Shown: positions 12,082 to 25,363, numbered from the stretch's first letter. The stretch is 64,000 nt of DNA from Setoptus koraiensis (GCA_048013815.1 CM106585.1:22134001-22198000); one strand, 5' to 3'. Numbers and translations are program-made. Notes: a model not told the origin generated them from the sequence alone.

Positions 12082-12873
12082 TTAGGCAGATAAGGGTTGC
12101 CCCTCGTCTAGAAATTCCCCAACTTTTGGTAGGCTGGTTGTCGACTGATCGGTGTCATCTTTCAAGATGGCAACCGAGGTCAATTTGTTAACTTTGGGAG
12201 GGACATTAGACTGAATGCTGGCTGGTACAGAGTCAGATCTATCTTCAAAGGAAGAATCGATTGGCGCCGAGTGGAACGGTTTCGGTGATAATACTGAATG
12301 ACGATGATGATCGGAAACTGTTTTTGGTTTTTGTGTTGCTTGTTGTGGCGATACATCGTAGAGATAAATAGCTCTGTCGGTGCGAATGGCATCGTTGATG
12401 TTGAACTTGATAATTTCTCGCACTGGCGTCGGTACATCGGTCGAGTCGGAGCTTCTCGCTTGGTAAACAGTTTGGTAGACTGTTTCTTGTTTATTGATGG
12501 GAGCACCGGCTCCACTAGACACTATCGGTAGCCAATCACTGGTTCGGCCAGGCATGAGTGCAGACGACGGCGTCTTGCTGCTTCCGTTGGAGCGGCTAGT
12601 AATGTTATTGACCCGCGCTGTTACTGTTTCCTTGTTGTTTTGGTTGGTTGGGCTTATTTCATGGACAATAACTATTGGTCTAGACTGAGAGCGAGAAAAA
12701 TCCATGGGCCCAGAAAAAAGGTATCTGTAGCCGCTATCCAGACGCTGTGTCAGCCAAATCCAGGGCCACTTGATAAGCGACTCAAGTGTCTTGCACGATT
12801 CCACTGGGTGCAGCGGTGCAAGCGCAATTGCAATAATGAGCGCACATAGAGTGGCGCTGGCAGTGGGTCTCAT
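12082..12873 (-). CDS. Secreted protein of unknown function (263 aa)
   Basis: I chose the ATG at 12873 because it is followed by a classic signal peptide: a short basic start, a hydrophobic core (about residues 9-19) and a likely cleavage site near residue 25 (PVES|CK). Upstream in-frame codons run into AT-rich non-coding-like sequence. The mature part has one early Cys, a Trp-rich patch (about 34-39), two N-glycosylation sequons (NIT, NGS) and a long polar Ser/Thr/Pro-rich tail ending in an acidic segment. No transmembrane helix follows the signal. No introns are apparent. I do not recognise the family; a matrix, cuticle or neuropeptide-precursor role would be guesswork. The gene lies between the retrotransposon and the homeobox gene, transcribed away from the latter. 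Confidence 0.62.
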   Translation of the reverse strand: MRPTASATLCALIIAIALAPLHPVESCKTLESLIKWPWIWLTQRLDSGYRYLFSGPMDFSRSQSRPIVIVHEISPTNQNNKETVTARVNNITSRSNGSSKTPSSALMPGRTSDWLPIVSSGAGAPINKQETVYQTVYQARSSDSTDVPTPVREIIKFNINDAIRTDRAIYLYDVSPQQATQKPKTVSDHHRHSVLSPKPFHSAPIDSSFEDRSDSVPASIQSNVPPKVNKLTSVAILKDDTDQSTTSLPKVGEFLDEGQPLSA

Positions 12874-14501
12874 ACTTGAATACTTTGCTTGGTTTGGGAT
12901 ATTTTGCAGATGCAATTTCGGCCAAGTGATGATAATATATTGATGATACAAAATAAATAAATTGGTTAATACATTATTATGCCATGCACACGCATTGCGC
13001 CTGCGATAAAATAAATAAAATGAAACAAACAACTTGTTATAACGGAACAGGTGATACATGCACCCACACAAGATGGGCGCTGCAACACGTGATGGGCTGG
13101 CTTCTTTGTTTGGGTGCTAACGTCTGGTGTGCATTGGCGCAACGGTGCACACTGTGCGGGTGAAGGTGCACAGAAGTGCAACAAAGCGTCATTGTGGCAC
13201 CTGCACCAAGCACCATAATGGAGCCTTCACTGGCACCAGGTCGCACGCCCTCCGCTGTGAGCGTTACTAACTAATTCAGTAACTAATTCAGTAGTAATTC
13301 AGTTATTACTTTCAGGCGGCGGATCTCGACTCGGTCATTCGATTGCGGAGTACCCCGGTCGCCCGACAAACAAAAAATTCCCAAAATGGACGATTGCCTG
13401 ACTGTCTGACAAGACTAACCAGCACAAACAACGAACGAACCAACCAACAGTCTGTTGGCAACACAACCTAAATTGCTGTCCCGCTTGAGCCCGGCAAAAA
13501 TACTGAAGTAAATAACGCGAAAGTGTCCGATAAATTCGCACAACATTCTAAGCCTTAGAATCTAAGGTGTCGCCCGGCTCCAGAGACCCGAGGGGCAGTG
13601 TGCACATTCTGCGATAGAATGCCACAGCCAAACAAATTGGTGCCTGTGCGGGCTTTGTCTCGCACAATGGGCACAGTGCGGCAGTTGGGACGTGCCTGCA
13701 ACAATTGAGCAGCCAGACATTGTGTCGTCGGTTGTGGGAATGGCGCGCATGCAGGCATTCGTGCGCTGTGCAGGGCGAAAAGCAAAAAGTTCGACATACC
13801 GGCGTGTTTGATTGTTGACACAGTGTTAATAGTCACTAATGACTGGAAATGCGATTAGTTGTTGTCACTGGCACCAACTGTAACTACCTGGCTACCGAAT
13901 AATCAGTTGAACAGTTCGACTGTCGAACTGCAATAATTGCATTCGATTCCAGACCGAATTTGTGCGTGCGCATCGACGCATGCGCTCCGATTTGTCGGAT
14001 TTAAAATTTGCACCGGCTGCGCATGCTCTAATAGAAATATCCATCTAATAGAATGTGTGTTGTGTTCATCGGGCAGCTTTTGTCTATATTGTGTTTACGT
14101 ACAAGTATAATTGTTGCGTTTATCTCTCCGCCATGTTTCGCCCTATCTGTTCTTGCCTAATCTATAGAGTGGGCACTACACTAAACCCATGCAATAATCT
14201 TACATTTTAACACACACACGCACACAATTCGCTTCAGATGTTGCCATCATTATTATCCTGTGTATCCACTTTAAAAAAAGAGAGAGAAGAGAAAAAACTG
14301 ACAAAAAAGCCCCAAGCCAACTCTCAAACGGCCACCACTTCTCATTTTGTTTTATAAGTGACCGAGATAAGAGATACGAGATAAGAGATATGGGATAAGA
14401 GAGTGAGCGAGAGCGAGAAAGTGGGAGAGAGAGAGATACAAATAAATACATACGACTACCAGTATATGTATATATAGATCAGTGGTGTGTTTGGAATTTC
14501 A
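12874..14501. other. Intergenic between divergent genes
   Basis: About 1.6 kb separates the minus-strand secreted-protein gene from the plus-strand homeobox gene, so it must contain both promoters. It is GC-richer at 13050-13800 and purine-rich at 14270-14450. No coding exon is supported. No exon for an NK2-type N-terminal TN motif was found here. Confidence 0.6.
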
Positions 14502-15197
14502 ATGAGCTCCCATCATCAAGTATCATCATCAAGTATCATCATGGATTCAATAGTAGCCACAGTTGAAGCATCATCAGGGGTGTCTCAACAAGCGTCCTCG
14601 CTTACGACAAACAGTATTAATAGCGCCAATAATAATAATAATAATCATAATAATCACCATCATTTATGTCAGAACAGTATCAACACACCAACAACAACAC
14701 CCACCACCACAACAACAACAGCAACAGCACCAACAACCACCACGGCATCACCAACAGCAGTAACAACGCCGCCAGTGACAATTAAAATTGATTCACCAAT
14801 TACGCCGCCAACATTGACTAGAACAGGTTCCTCATCGTCTTCTGCAACTCCCTCTGCAGCAGCAGCACCAGCACCAGGAGCTTCATCATCATCATCATCA
14901 ATAGCAGCAGCCACCTCACAAGCACCTCCGCCAGCCTCACTCATTGGTCTAGTTAACATACATCAACATTATCAACAGCAACAACCATCTTTATTGCATC
15001 ATTATCATCAAACAACAACAACAAGTCAACAACAGAGCCAACAAGAGCTGCTCACACAACCGCAAAATATTCACCATCAAACTACACATCAAAACCATAC
15101 CAGTGTCAATCACCAGCATCACCAGGTTGATCATCATCATCACTCAAATTATCAGTATCAAATACAACAACAACAACAGCAACAACAACAACAGCAA

Positions 15198-15228
<31 letters not shown>

Positions 15229-15419
15229 AACTTCAACACTTACAATTGCACCACCAACAACATCATCATTTGCCGGCTCATCAGCACGGCCAACAACAAC
15301 AGATTACTTCACAACATTCGCAACAATTGGCAACATTGCATCAACAGCAAGGATTAGCAACGGCTCAGTTACAGCCTCATACACACTACAATAACCTATA
15401 TCATTCCCATCACCATCTT

Positions 15420-15451
<32 letters not shown>

Positions 15452-17235
15452 ACCACAACAACAGCATCATCATCATAATGCCACACAACAATTGCAGAGC
15501 CAAGCATCGCACCCTCATCATCAGCCGCAACAACAGCAACAACAGAGGGCTATCAGTCAGCATGCAAATGATAGCAACAACAATCATCAACGAAGAAAAA
15601 GAAGAGTCTTGTTCACACAAAATCAAGTGTCGGAACTGGAGCGACGATTCAAGATTTCAAAATATTTAACGGCACCAGAGAGAGAAGCTCTCGCTCATCT
15701 TATCTCATTGACACCAACACAGGTAAGCAACTTGACAGCCACTTGCATCCTTATGAGCATTGGGCGAGCCTATAATGTATGGCTAAATTGTTCTGACATA
15801 ACAGTTGTTACGTCCAACAATGTGGATCACGTCAAACAATCCATATCCCGCTGTGATAAAATGATCAATTTATTATTTAAGATGTGATAAGTTCGCACAA
15901 ATAACTTGTACCATTGATCATTCGTTCAACTTTGGATTCATTCATGTGAAAAAAATGAATAGAATTCTTCACTATTGTCAGTTAGAGAGCATGAACTCTC
16001 AAATACGAATGCTTTTATGAATGAATGATTTGATTCATGAACTCTTACGAAATTACTACTTCGGATGTGCTTTGCAACAAAAATAATAGCCAAAAATTCC
16101 ATTCACTTTATTTCGTTTCAATTATAATTAACACACTAATGTTGTTTAGGTCAAGATATGGTTCCAAAATCATCGTTACAAGTGTAAACGTCAATCAAAG
16201 GATAGCAAAACAATGAGTGAACCATCATCGCCTCGTTCTTCACTAGTGGACAATAGTAGTTATGCCAATAACCATGACGACTTTGATGAGGATGAAGAAG
16301 ATTCACACTCTAGAGAATACCCGTCAAGTCTGTCGCATACTAATAATTTTACTCTGAATTATCAGACCCAGCAACAGCAACAACAACAGCAAAATAATCA
16401 CCACATTAATCACAGGCATTATCAAGCTTCCGCTACATTGGTGCATCATCATCATGCCAGCAATTCATCTTCGTTAACTACTCCATTGGCTACATCAAAC
16501 ACAGTTGCATCACATTCAGTACCATCTACTATAGGCCATCAACAGGCTACAACAGGATTCGATAGTCCGAGTGGCAGCAGTGGTAGTAATAAATTACATA
16601 ATCATCACTATCATCTTCAGTCCAATTGTACAAGTCCATCTCCGTCTGTCTTGGCAAATGGAACAACCAATACACAAACTAATTTGATGGCCTCACTAAA
16701 AGAGCCACCATTGTTTGGTTCAATAACAAACAAAAGTGTTGTTAATCCACCTTCATCAGGTCATCAAGCTTTTAATACCCAATTGATTGTTGGCATGAAT
16801 CATAATCACAATCAGCATCATCAAGCTTTGAATCATCAACATCATAGTATTTACAATGGTCTCAATTATGGCTCCACCACTAGCAGTAACTACGGTGGTG
16901 GCAATCATGCTTATCCTACAACAATGGCTTCAATGGCTTCGTCTTCAATTGCGGCAGCCGCAGCAGCGGATTATTCCGATTACGCCATGCCTGATGCACA
17001 AACAATGATAGCACCATCGGGTGCTCTTCATAGTAGCATGCAACAGCAACAACAACAGATTTTGTATCATCAAGACCTACAAACTAGGCGAACTTTGATT
17101 GATCATCACAAGATAATAGGTAGCAATCAGTCGGCTTTAATTTATCCCACTAGCACTTTAGGCGTCAATCATTATGATGCTATGTCAAACAATAATCAAC
17201 ACTTGATGGCTATCAACCGACACGGTCATCACTAA
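14502..17235 (+). CDS. NK2.1 / scarecrow-like homeobox transcription factor
   Basis: Two exons, 14502-15722 and 16150-17235, encode 768 residues. The ATG at 14502 follows an in-frame stop. The homeodomain is residues 364-423 and is split by the intron exactly between positions 44 and 45. It carries the NK2 hallmarks [20 protein letters not shown], including Trp48, Asn51 and Tyr54; the YKCKRQ ending matches scarecrow/Nkx2-1 rather than vnd/Nkx2-2 (YKTKRA). Helix 1 and its loop differ from the usual NK2 consensus at about nine positions. The N-terminal arm is low-complexity, with an unbroken poly-Gln run near 220-243 and many His-rich blocks; the C-terminal part has an acidic patch and more Gln/His runs. 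I see no TN repressor motif and no NK2-specific domain. Known family role: DNA-binding regulator of forebrain and pharyngeal development. The exon 1 donor is CAG|GTAAGC and the acceptor is TTTAG|GTC. A possible AATAAA lies at 18075. Confidence 0.93.
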
Positions 17236-17419
17236 ACGACGGGTGGCCTGACATTGAGTATATAGTACACTGTTGGCGCATATAGTGGCATCTTCTTCGC
17301 TCATGATTCTTTAGCGGATTCCTTCGGCTGACCACAATACAAATATTTAGCAAAGAGAGTGACACTGTAGGAATATGAGCTAGCAGAATGAGTAGTAGTG
17401 AGGGAAAACGCACGGCTAA

Positions 17420-17443
17420 ACACACACACACACACACACACAT
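17420..17443. repeat. CA dinucleotide microsatellite
   Basis: Twelve CA units lie about 190 bp after the homeobox stop codon, probably within its 3' UTR. A GA tract follows at 17492-17519. Confidence 0.9.
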
Positions 17444-17490
17444 ACACTCAAATATCACAACATATCAAAACAAATAGAAGAATCAAACGC

Positions 17491-17491
<1 letters not shown>

Positions 17492-17519
<28 letters not shown>
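17492..17519. repeat. GA dinucleotide microsatellite
   Basis: About fourteen GA units in the presumed 3' untranslated region of the homeobox gene. Confidence 0.9.
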
Positions 17520-17523
<4 letters not shown>

Positions 17524-19796
17524 TGAAATACAAACTCAAGCGCTCTGTTTGAGGCAACAGCTGGAATGGAAAAGGAAGAAGCTGAAGGTGAGAAACAGAG
17601 GATAAACACTGGCATAGAGAGCCAAAATCAAGACGCAAAAGGTCGAACGCTAGTAGGTGAGGTCAAGCTGTAGGAATGAATTTTTTATTATTGAAAAACT
17701 GCAAGATTTCTAAATTGGAATTGATTCGTGTAAGAAAAATGAGTCAACAAAGTGCAATAGATAACACACAGAGAGCAAGCGAGGGCAAAAGTAAACAAAG
17801 ATAGTGGTTTTCACAGTTGAACACATGCACACACTTTTATAGCGCCAAGAGTGGCTTCTCTATATAAATCCAAGAGAAGTATAGGACATTTCGCATTGTT
17901 CTTGGATGATGTACGTAACAAGTGATTGTTCAATTATCGGCTCACGGATCATTGGGTTTGAATATCGAGCATGCATGAGAGCTAGATTCGTGGGCCAAAT
18001 AGTTTTGCTAGAGATCAACAATTAAACCGGATTACAATAATAGCTACAACAACAACAACAATAGTATTAATAATAATAAAAGTATGCGTATGTATTTACA
18101 CCTCAACATGACACCTCTGATGTATTGATTGAATACTGTAATCACATACACGATCATAACTATAATGCTATCGACAATAATCCTACTTGATGACTTGAGC
18201 AACAATAGTACCATTACAATTGGCACGGATAATGCCGACTCTCATCATTTCCGTTTCGTAGCAATACTTGGCTAGTTTCACACACAGCCAGTGGTAGTAT
18301 AGACACTGAGTTTTGTTAGAGATTAGCGTTCTGGCATATACTGCTAACTGTGGTATGTTTTAGTTGATGTGTTCTCTCGTGTTTTTTCTTTACACAAAAT
18401 AATGATAGTCGTGGGCATCGAATGCACGCGCGGGAGAGAGCGAGAGGGACACGGTGAGCCAGTTCATTGTGTGATTGCCATTGGTGCCCATTGGTATCGT
18501 GGCTACACATCATGGGGTCATTAATGTATGGCGCGCCTTCGTTATTTTATTTCCACCAACAACATTATCATTGGTGAGGTTATTATTAGAGACGTGTGTA
18601 CCTAATCAAGACAGCAGCACGGATAACAATGGCATAATTTGACAGATATTCATTCATGGGGCACACTGAGGGTATCAGTTGGCTGTGACAACGGCCACCG
18701 ACAACAAATAGGTCCCACAATTGATGGTGGTTACCGTGACAGAATCAAAACGAATCAAATCAATATTGGGCGCGCGCGGGGTCAGACCAATTTGAATGAC
18801 AATTGGACAATGGTAAGAAGCAGTTGTTTTCTTTTAGCACAATGGGCTCTATTATTTGATATTGCGGAAAACGCTAACGACAGAGAACGGACGACATTCC
18901 ACGCAATGCGGTTACAGTAGTGACGGTGGTTGGCAGTGCAGCAACAGTAGTGTGGACAGGGCTTTGTTGTTGTTGTTGTTGCTGAGGGTCGCCCTGTGGG
19001 TTTGATTTGGAAATTAATTCAAATAGAATAGTGACAGAGGAATAACTTGATTATAATGATCGCTGCTCTCGTTCTTTTGTTGTCCGAACAACTTGGGCTC
19101 TCGGTTGTGCCCGACGTCTCTCTTCGTTTTTGCCACTATTGTGCAACGCTGCTTTCAATGATAGTAAATACCATAAACAACCATTTATAATGATGATGTG
19201 TTAATGGAGCCTCAGACAAACCGGTCGTGGTCAAACTGGTTGTGTCTTCAATGGGCGCTCGGTTTTCTTCGGGACCGTGATGCTCAACCGTGATGTCTGG
19301 TCGGGTCTGGTCACTGGCCCGGCCAGGGCGAGTGAGATCGCTCGAGGAGGCACTCGAGGGGCCGCGTGCACGCTCTTGGTCATTGTCAGTCACCAGTGTA
19401 ACTGCTTATGCTGCTCTGGTATATAATCTCTGTTATATCTCAGAATTTATCACAAAACTATGTGAGCTTGTTGGGCAAAATGCGCGTGCTGATGTCGGCC
19501 GGCTCAAGTGGAAGTCGCCAGTCGATTGCTGGCAGTGGCCAAAGGTAGTAGAATAATAATGGATAAAAAATGTCAAGATAACGCAGCAACTGATGACTGC
19601 TGCATCAATCTGAGCACAGCAAAGCAGCTACAAATGGGGTCACATATAGGTGAATTAAGGCTGAGCTATATAGGTGGTCATTAGGGGGCGATAGGCACAC
19701 AATTGTTTACTCTTTTGCCTCCGTTCCACATTTTGCTCAGATTTACAGTTACTACAATAGTGGTCATTATTTTTCGATCAATCTTATTATCTCTGT

Positions 19797-19862
19797 CGCT
19801 GTTGTCGTCGTCGTTGTTGTCGTCGTTGTTGTCGTCGTTGTTGTTGTCGTTGTTGTTGTCGT

Positions 19863-19921
<59 letters not shown>

Positions 19922-19932
19922 ATGTTGCTGGC
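19797..19932. repeat. GTTGTC/GTTGCT triplet-type satellite
   Basis: Blocks of GTCGTT and GTTGCT hexamers without stop codons in several frames. No flanking coding sequence is supported, so this is treated as a non-coding satellite rather than a poly-Gln exon on the other strand. Confidence 0.85.
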
Positions 19933-20230
19933 AACAGCTCATAAGCGAGCAAACAATGTAGGCTGAGCCATCGCTATGAGCACCAATGGCTGCTGCTGCC
20001 AGCTATTAGTTGCTGGATATTGGAGCACGCATCACAAGCACCAAACAACAACAAACGATGCACCGTGATTTATGACAATTTAATGAACTGCACCAATGAT
20101 TGGCCTCGACTCGAAACTGCAACTCGCCCAGCGTCAATTGTGTGTCATGCATGACGGTCGTCAAGCCCGCGGGCCACTCTGTTGCTGTCCTATAAAGAGC
20201 ATTTGGGCTCACCTGAACCCGATACGCGCG

Positions 20231-20304
20231 ATATAAGCCCGACGCAAGCCCGATGCAAGCCCGACGCAAGCCTGGTGCAAGCCCGATATAAGCCCGATAT
20301 AAGC
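20231..20304. repeat. 11-bp minisatellite, about six copies
   Basis: Tandem units of the form GCAAGCCCGAT with a few substitutions. The 11-bp period breaks any reading frame. Confidence 0.85.
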
Positions 20305-20744
20305 TGTCTAGCTAATGGCGCCTATATGGCTTCTCGTCAAATAACGTGCTATATATATATGTATATTGCTGGCCGTGTTGTTGTCGTGGGCACCTATGCG
20401 AACGTATGTGTGTGTGTGTGTGTCATAAACACATTGTTTTGTGTATGCGCTGGTTGGCAACACCACCAGATACAAAGGGGCCAGCGATGTGTTTGTTCGC
20501 TTCACTTACTAGTGCTGCCAGTTGCTGTTGGCAGCGCCAGTGAGGCCCACGATTGAGCATATTCATTGGCCAATGTCGGGCCGGTAACCAGGCAAATTGC
20601 TCGTGCGCGTCCGAATCAAACGCTGCAACGTGCTGGTGCGTGCGCGTTATTTGCATAAACATTGTGTATTTGGTCGAGGGTGATAATTGTACAATTAAAG
20701 GCGCCTACCATTATTACTGTTATCACTATTTGGGTGCCTATTTG

Positions 20745-20875
20745 GGTTGTTGCTGGCCATCGGTGGCTGTAGTTGGCGCTGTTGTTGTCGTTGTTGGCGC
20801 TGTTGTTGTCGCTGTTGTCGCTGTTGTTGTGGCCGCTGTTGTAGCTGTCGTTGGTGCGGCTGTGCAACTGTCAAC
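20745..20875. repeat. Degenerate GTTGTC/GTTGCT triplet-repeat block
   Basis: An imperfect array of GTTGTT, GTCGCT and GGCGCT triplets. On the minus strand it would read as Gln/Arg, but nothing around it looks coding. Confidence 0.7.
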
Positions 20876-21029
20876 GCGTTGTCAACAGCAAGCCCAATCA
20901 TCAGTCAGTTGGCTGTGAAATTGCTGTTTGTCAATTGTGTGTGTGTGTGTGTACAAATAGCTCCATTGATTGTCACACAGCGGCAAAGTAAACTCAACTG
21001 ACGGCCAGCCAAACACACTGGCGCTATGC

Positions 21030-21130
21030 AACATCAACGGCAACACCAGCGCCAACGCCAGCGCCAACACCAGCGCCAACATCAACGGCAACATCAGCGC
21101 CAATATCGGCGCCAATGTCAGCGGCAATAT
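21030..21130. repeat. 12-bp minisatellite, about eight copies
   Basis: Tandem 12-mers near AACACCAGCGCC alternate with AACATCAACGGC variants. The period is a multiple of three, so one frame stays open as an Asn-Thr-Ser-Ala-like repeat, but the flanks have no coding character. Confidence 0.8.
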
Positions 21131-22077
21131 TGAGCAAACAATGGGTTGCCGTTGTTGTTGGTCGACGGCACACTGGCCTTCGATTGAGATATCATTGATT
21201 GTCGGCCCGAACGGTGGGCACGTCGGAACGGTGCGCGTTCGGCCAATCGGGGCTGCGTGCAACGCGGCACCGCGAGCCGGATGCTGGCCGATGCTGACGG
21301 ATGCCGCCACGACACGGCCAATAATAACGATTGGCCATTTGCTGCCGGCTGCTGCCTGTCCGAAGATCAGATCAAATAGCGGACAGCTCGAGCCTCGAGA
21401 TTGACAATCATGATACGCGCGCCGTTGTATATATACGATTGTCAGTGGCGGCTGCGGCGTTGGCGTTGGCGCGATCATCGCGAGCCAGCCCCAAATAATT
21501 GCAGCGACAGAGCGCCGGTCGCAGCGCAGTGAGTCAAAGAGCAATTACAGCTCTGCGTTGTTGTGTCGTCACTCGTCACTCGACGGTGCGCTGGTCAGTT
21601 GGGGCCGGTCGAGCCACAGTGGCCAGTGGGGCCAGCGTGGCTGCACAGAGGTAAGCAAACAGCAAAAACAAGAACGGAAACCGACGGCGCCTCTGAATGC
21701 GTGTTTACTTAGCGGGCCCAAACCTAGAGACCGGCCGCGATAGGTGCCAACCGGCCAGCGTGAACCGGCCAGCGCAAATCGGCCAGCGCAAATCGGCCAA
21801 CAGCGTGAACTTTGCGTGGGCGCTGCGACGCAGTCTGGCAATTTGGTCTGGCCATTTGGCCAGTTAGGCGCGAGCAAGCGCCGCTGTGATTGGTGGCACA
21901 GCGAGGCGATAATTAAAGACACGGCACACGGCCAACAAACAAACTAAGCGGCGCAACATTGTCCACGGTCGTATGATGCGACTCGCATGTCGGTCGTCAC
22001 TCGGCGACAACTCGTTCCGTCTCAATTGATTTGTTCACGCTCACTTGGTCGCTCACTTTGGCCCGTGCGCTGCGTCA

Positions 22078-22159
22078 CAGTTACAACTGATATGAACAGT
22101 TACAACTGCGATGACCAGTTACAACTGCGATGACCAGTTACAACTGCGATGCTCAGTTG
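22078..22159. repeat. 19-bp minisatellite, four copies
   Basis: Four tandem copies of CAGTTACAACTGCGATGAC, then a partial fifth copy. Each unit contains the palindromic core AGTTACAACT, which could be a binding site repeated by chance expansion. Confidence 0.9.
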
Positions 22160-23739
22160 CATAACTTGCAACTGGACAATCGTGAGACAGCGGCCAATCG
22201 GCAAACAGAAGCGTCGACTAATGACAGACGTTGGCTCGCTCGTTGTCACCGAATGACTGTTGCGCGTACCGGCGGCCGGACAGTCGACAGTTGGCTGTTG
22301 GGCCTCTGATTGTCGCCTCGCTGTTGAGCCAACTAATAGTTGGCAACTACCGACTGTCCGGCCGGCGATCGCGCTGCCCAACGGCCGCCAGGTGAGCTGC
22401 CCGACGAGCCAGCAAGCTCGCCGGCGTCCGTTGAATCGATGGCGCTGATCGGGCTTTTGTGCCGCTGAGATTGCCACAGCTTTCGTGCTGGTGAGATTGT
22501 CGAAACGAGAGCACACTGGCCGCAGTCGGGGCAACGTCAGACGGGAATAAACGTCATCGGGCGACCCGCTCAGCTTGTCGGCGGCGCTGCCAGCGCGTCT
22601 ACCTGAGCCACAAGCGACCTGCTTGCTCAGCCGATACACAAAGAGCGTCTGCAAACATGTTCAACTTGTTGTTTGTCTTTCCTTCTCTCCGCTTCTCTTC
22701 TGTTCGCTTCTTCTGTTCGCTTCTTTTCTCGTCTGTTCGCCTCTCTTCTGTTCGCTTCTCGGCTCTTCGGTTGGCCGGTCTGCGCCGAACCGGCCGACCG
22801 CTTGTTGGCCGCTCAACTGGCCGATTGGCGAGTTGCTGCTTGTGTCAATAGTCGAGAATTAAATAAAAGAGAAATTATTTTTCATATTTCATACGTTTTC
22901 AGCAGCAGCAGCAGGGCGAAACGCACACAACACACACACACACACACACAAAGCGAGCGAGAAACGGTCGCATTCAGGTGCGAACGAATCACCTTCGGAC
23001 ATCTCAATCGCAGCCATGATCGACAACGGTCACACCAGCAGCCTCTTTGTTGGCCACTGTCCGCTGGTCAGCGCGCACAAGTGAGCACAAGTGAGCAGTT
23101 GTGAGCGCTGGTGAGCGCTGGTGAGAGGTTGTGATTTGCGCTGACGGCTCAACTGGTCGCCACTGGTCTCTGGTGCGGTCAAGCAGCGGCCAGCAGTTGA
23201 GCGTTAATCAGACACCTCTTGACAATGCTCGCTGTGGCTCGCGTGCGATTGCCCGAGACGCGGTTGGCACGTGAAGAATGCTCGTGCAAACAACCGGCCA
23301 CTGGCACAACCGCACACGTACAACGTGCCAATGGTGCGAGCTGGCACCTTTACGAGCTGCCACGGCCACAACCGAACCAACCAACAAAGTGGCGCAGTGA
23401 GGACGAAACAAACCCTAGCAATGGGCACAACAAGTAGCCGTGGTAGTGGGAGTGAGCAACAGCCAGTCGCTGGCTGACAAGTTGTGAGTGTTGTCGGTAT
23501 GCAAGGAATGCGCAGCACAACCAGTTATGACACTTGAGCTAACTCAATTGTCGCTCACCATTGTCAGTGGCTCGCAAAGGTGAGCAACATGCATCGTTCG
23601 ACTGTTCGCTGGTGCCGGTGCCAGTTATTTGCCAAATCAGTGTGTTTATAAGTAATCAGTTTATCAGTAATCGGCTTGTGTGTTCGCCTTGTTTGCAGAT
23701 ATTTCATGACGCAACAGCCACGACAACAACTATGGAAAC

Positions 23740-23828
23740 AACAACAACAACAGCGGCAACAACAGCGGCAACAACAGCAACAACAACAGCAACAACAACG
23801 ACAGCGACAAGAGCAACAACAGCGATGG
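23740..23828. repeat. CAA/CAG triplet repeat
   Basis: A CAACAACAG-type array reading as poly-Gln, -Asn or -Thr according to frame. No exon context is evident. Confidence 0.85.
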
Positions 23829-24365
23829 CAAGACGGCAGAACACACACGAAGTTGAGCTGTTGTCGAGCTGTCATTGTGCGATTGGCAAATTGCGCTGAC
23901 GTTTTGTTTGGTTACTCGAGCGACGGGCCGGCCGGCATTGAGACACCGGCTACCGTGCTGGCGCGGCTCCCGATCGCTCGATACCAATATCGGCCGATCG
24001 AGCGGTCGGCGTGGAGAGCGATTATGACGTTGGTTCACGTTAGGCAGCCAACAAGCGAACGTGTGTGTGTGTCGAGTGCGAGTGAAACAAGAAAATGTAA
24101 AATAAACAAGAGAGGAGAGCGATTTAAAATGAGCGAGCTGCCAACTGACAAAGTGAGCAAACAATATAGGTTCTCTTTTTGATAGCTTGTGACGCTGGCC
24201 AGTTGAGTTGATGATAATAATAAGTCGCATCATCTCAACAGCTCATTATTATGCTGCCTTAATAGTGGCTGCTCACTGCTCTGGCTGCCGGCTCACGATC
24301 GATCGGTGGCCATTTCAGGCGCATCGGCTGCCACCGTCGAGCTTGCATCGTTTACCGGGCTTTTA

Positions 24366-24470
24366 CTGAGCTTCTATCGGGCTTCCATTGAGCTTCGATC
24401 GGCATTGAGCTTCTATCGGCATTGAGCTTCTATCGGCAGTGAGCTTCTATCGGCAGTGAGCTGGCTTCGG
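24366..24470. repeat. 17-bp minisatellite, about five copies
   Basis: Units of ATTGAGCTTCTATCGGC repeat head to tail and drift at the edges. The unit length is not a multiple of three. Confidence 0.85.
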
Positions 24471-25315
24471 TCGGGCAGGCAGTATTAAAAGAGGCACAAC
24501 AATGATCCAATGACAACAAGCAAACTCGTCAAGAGGCCACTTGTGACTAGTTGCAAGTGAGGAATTTTCTCCGATTGCAACTAGTCAACAAATTGCAAAT
24601 TGTGCCTGCATTGTCTACGGCTGCCGGCTCGTGTTTTGCGCTGTTTTGCGCTGTTTCGCGGTGGCTTGCTTCGGTCGCATTGGTGAAAAATGCCAGCCAG
24701 ACAGCGACACACAGTGGCTATGAGACGCGCTGACTGTGAGCCAGTGCCAAAGGGATCGCGACAGCATAATGCCTCGAATGGTTGCCGCAGCAGCTTTAGA
24801 AGCGCCGATTAGAAGTGCCAAGGACGATAATCGAATTCAAATTATCCCGACGACGCAAGCAGAGAAAGTGCGCATCATATCTCAAGTAGCAGAGGTGCCA
24901 AAAGCAAATGAGCTCCGCGAGCCGGCGCACAACTGCCACAATACCGCCAGAATACTGCCACAATACTGCAATAATACTGCAATAATGTAGACCCAATAGA
25001 CGCGACAGACGCGAGACACGACAGACGCGACAGACAAAATAGACAAAATGGACAAAATAGACAATATAGACACTATAGACAACAGTGGACGCGAAACAAA
25101 ATGGAGCCTCTTTTTAGGCCCGCCACTGTGCACAGTTATCCGCAATTATCCATTATATATCAGATGTTATATATCATGTGTTGTATGCTACATGTTGTGT
25201 GTTATGCGAGCGCGTAACCCCGCTAACTGGGCCTGGGCCCCAACACTGTCTCTGGGCCCCAACACTGTCCCTAATGAGCCCTATGCAATATACTGCGCGT
25301 GCAATATTGTTGCAC

Positions 25316-25363
25316 GAGCGATCCATTGAGCGATCCGTTGAGCGATCCGTTGAGCGGTCCGTT
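25316..25363. repeat. 12-bp minisatellite, four copies
   Basis: Four tandem copies of GAGCGATCCGTT with single-base differences. Confidence 0.88.

Noticed and set aside
20970-21404. 144-codon plus-strand frame with Asn-Ser-Ala repeats
   Set aside because: Openness comes from the 12-bp minisatellite; the rest has no protein-like features and overlaps an equally open minus frame.
22100-22654. 184-codon minus-strand frame
   Set aside because: GC-rich region with several overlapping open frames; no recognisable domain, start context or splice sites.
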